Assembly: GCA_009760855.2 (NCBI GenBank)
Contig: WPIO01000011.1
Location: forward strand, 2,530,501 to 2,594,500
Length of the DNA: 64,000 nt
DNA from: Cristatella mucedo
Lineage: Eukaryota; Bryozoa; Phylactolaemata; Cristatellidae
Reading direction: 5' to 3'
Part shown: piece after piece, positions 61,880 to 64,000 of the stretch
Position numbering within the stretch: the first letter of the stretch is position 1
How the letters are laid out: each line of letters starts with the position of its first letter
The notes under the pieces: generated by a model
Database searches by the model: none
Told to the model about the DNA's origin: nothing
What the model saw: the letters and a program-made list of their open reading frames with translations, nothing else
Position numbers and translations under genes: made by a program

Positions 61880-63220
61880 ATTTCACGCGACGACCGCGAT
61901 CCTGATGCTGCATTAGCGCACGGACGCTTACTGGTCTTGCGACCGTTGCGGCGTCGTTAAGACGGCTATTCCTTATGTAGCATTCGTTATTTAAAAGAAG
62001 TTCTTTTCCAAGCGCCGAACTTTGCTGCTCGCAACTCGTAGCGCCGAGCTGCGCCTTTCACATCAGTCACTGATGTCACGTCACACCCCCGCCTGCATCG
62101 CGGCCTCGCGGTCGCAGCATTTCCGGTCGCACCTCGGCTTGCATCTCGTTAAAATTGACTCCGCCGCACTAATTACTGTATAAATGCTAAACAATATTAC
62201 TACCGATTCCCCTCGGCATCCGTCTACTGTCCGTCCAGCACCTCCCTGAAGCCCTTAGCTCGTTAGAAGCCTCTGTAGTCAGCTGGGGGGCGTACAGGCT
62301 GACTTCCGGCTTCGAAGTGCCCAGGCTCGATCAAAATTGGCAGACCGCCGAGTCATTTCTGCGGGCGACGTGAGTCCGAGCGATGAATCTGGTTCTGAGA
62401 GCGGACGCGAGTCCTCGAAAGCATTTGCGCCGTCTATTTCTAAATGATCTTCCGACGCAAGTCTTCTTCCTATTGGCTGAGCCTTGCTCTGCGGCTGCGG
62501 GACCACTCCCCCCACCCCGGCCCGTCGAGCGTGCGTTATCGCGGGCCAGGACTATCCATCGCCGCTGGTAATGGCCGGCAACGCGTAGCGTTCGGCTCCT
62601 TGCGGCTCTGTGCGTCTCACTGTTTTAGAGAGACGTACGCTCTCGAGCGCAGCTGGTATCGGCGCGATGAATCGCGTTTAGCTATTCAGCTCGCCAGTAT
62701 CGCAAGTCAGCTGACTCGCGACCGAGCCAGCACGAACGGTCGTATAGAGCTTGCGGCGGTTAAGCGAGTGTCACAGGACCGCCGCCTTAGCTCTACGTCT
62801 AAATTCGAGGGGCAACGTCGAACAGTCACGCGGTGCTGTGCCGGCGGCGGCTGCTGCTGCTCGCTGCCATTCGATGCCGCTCAGACTTGCGATGCATCTC
62901 GGGAAGGCAGCACGCGGAGCGACGACGACGGCGCGAACGGCGCGAACGGCGTGAACTGAGCGAACGGATAGCGGATAGCGGCTTTTGAAGACGGAGCTGA
63001 CTTCTATGCGAGCATGTCTTCATACTTCAGAAGTATCTTTGGAAAGAAGTAGACGTCCGAATTAATCCGGTTTCTTTCGCTCGGCACCTTTGCCAGACAT
63101 GGATACACATCGCTCGTTGCTGGTCCTCCATACCTAGCTTAACCTCGCTTCCATCTCGAGCCCTCGTGTCCTCTCAAAACAAAAGAGTGGCAGTTTCAGT
63201 CCTTCAGTTAATGACTGCTA
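61880..63220. other. GC-rich intergenic or 5' receptor region
   Basis: CpG-dense; a GCGAACGGC short tandem near 62935-62965 and a GCGGCTGCTGCTGC run near 62850. Open frames such as 62444-62959 (+, 171 codons) show no domain. Confidence 0.4.
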
Positions 63221-63224
63221 GACA

Positions 63225-63605
63225 CACGTGACTTTTCGCTGGGCTGGAGGACTTCTAGACTGCGGAACTCGCTCCCACAATTCTCATGCAGCGACATCTT
63301 CTCTCCTGCTACGGGCTCTGGCGAACGCATCCTTTCCAGCAGCACAGCAGCCCAGCTCCACTAATCCACCTAATGCATATGCGGTCGTGCTTTCTTTGCA
63401 TGCAGCATCTTTAAAGTGCCAAGAAAGAGATTCAGTTGTCCGAGGGTGCTAAACAAATTGTAAAATGTTTACTATTTTTACTATTATTACTCTATGTTAC
63501 GTCACTTCCTCGCCGGTCCTCCTGACGCGGCTTCGCTCGATCGTTGTCGCGTGAGGCGAAATCTGTCGGCTGACGAACGCCGCTCAGGCCGCGAAGTGCG
63601 CTAAG
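63225..63605 (+). mobile_element. LINE-B-like C-terminus, tail and second 3' end
   Basis: A degenerate frame contains RNSLPQFSCSDIFSPAT-like residues and the tail catctttaaagtgccaagaa ... cgagggtgctaaacaa ends in (ACTATTTTT)-type units at 63455-63490. A LINE-B 3' fragment (cctcctgacgcggcttcgct ... cgctcaggccgcgaagtgcg) follows at 63490-63605. Confidence 0.6.
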
Positions 63606-63864
63606 GAAAACCGTCCCGTGTCGCACCCCGCTCAGTCTTGCCGCCCCTTGTCGTTAAGTTTCAGGTGGCGATAAGGACGCGCCGTCGCGGGCCACGGCCA
63701 CGACGGCGGCCTTTCACTGCTCGCGGCGACCTGTGAAAGGCCGCCTGCATTTAGCGAAGTGCGTCGAGCCGACTGTCGGCGCCGTGCGCGAGCTCGCATG
63801 CACGCGCGTACTCGGATCTCGACGCCTGGACGCCTCAGCTCAGACGGGGATCTGGAGAATGAGG

Positions 63865-63950
63865 ATATTTTATATTTATTTATTTATTATATATACATAA
63901 TATACATATATATACATATGCATATATATATATATATATATATATATTGA
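63865..63950. repeat. (AT)n-rich microsatellite
   Basis: ATTTATTTATT then ATATATAC and pure TA. It is flanked by two copies of ggatctggagaatgagg (63849-63865 and 63957-63972), so the AT tract sits inside a short direct duplication. Confidence 0.9.
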
Positions 63951-64000
63951 GGAAAGGATCTGGAGAATGAGGTCGTGCGTCACGTCCGTCCCCCAGGCTC

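Overview
The window is nuclear DNA from an animal, most likely an invertebrate bilaterian. It holds short exons with GT-AG introns, degenerate L2/CR1-type LINEs, tRNA-derived SINEs and long dinucleotide microsatellites. There are no prokaryotic operons. The UBE2C protein is too divergent from the near-invariant vertebrate form for a vertebrate to be likely. I cannot name the species.

Three protein-coding genes could be reconstructed exon by exon with consistent reading phase. (1) UBE2C, the APC/C ubiquitin-conjugating E2, lies on the + strand from 4557 to 9455: five coding exons, 191 aa, one of them a 28-nt microexon, with a polyadenylation signal at 9727. (2) SSUH2, a protein with DnaJ-like CxxCxGxG zinc repeats, lies on the + strand from 21556 to 38264: ten coding exons, 1320 nt, 439 aa. 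(3) A class B1 peptide-hormone GPCR closest to the parathyroid hormone receptors lies on the - strand from 58826 down to 45420. Ten exons cover the second part of the hormone-binding domain, TM1-TM7 and the cytoplasmic tail. Its N-terminal exon(s) were not found and probably lie beyond 64000. SSUH2 and the receptor are convergent. Nothing suggests the three genes work in one pathway.

Layout: 1-4400 intergenic with LINE/SINE debris; 4.4-9.75 kb UBE2C; 9.75-21.5 kb intergenic, with an (AT)n palindrome, a GC-rich CpG-island-like block at 13.95-15.03 kb (candidate SSUH2 promoter) and a 2.6-kb antisense LINE ORF2 relic; 21.5-38.3 kb SSUH2; 38.3-45.3 kb intergenic repeats; 45.3-58.8 kb receptor, with an 8-kb repeat-filled first visible intron; 58.8-64 kb GC-rich, repeat-bearing DNA upstream of the visible receptor exons.

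The accessory content is mostly retroposons. LINE-A is an L2-like element ending in a conserved tail and (ATT)n. LINE-B is a related family with another 3' region. SINE1 and SINE2 carry tRNA-type A and B boxes, and SINE2 shares the LINE-A tail. The most unusual structures are an in-frame 21-bp expansion inside a reverse-transcriptase relic, several perfect palindromes, and a CAG-rich SSUH2 intron that stays open as a poly-Gln/Ser frame. I found no convincing wholly new biological system.
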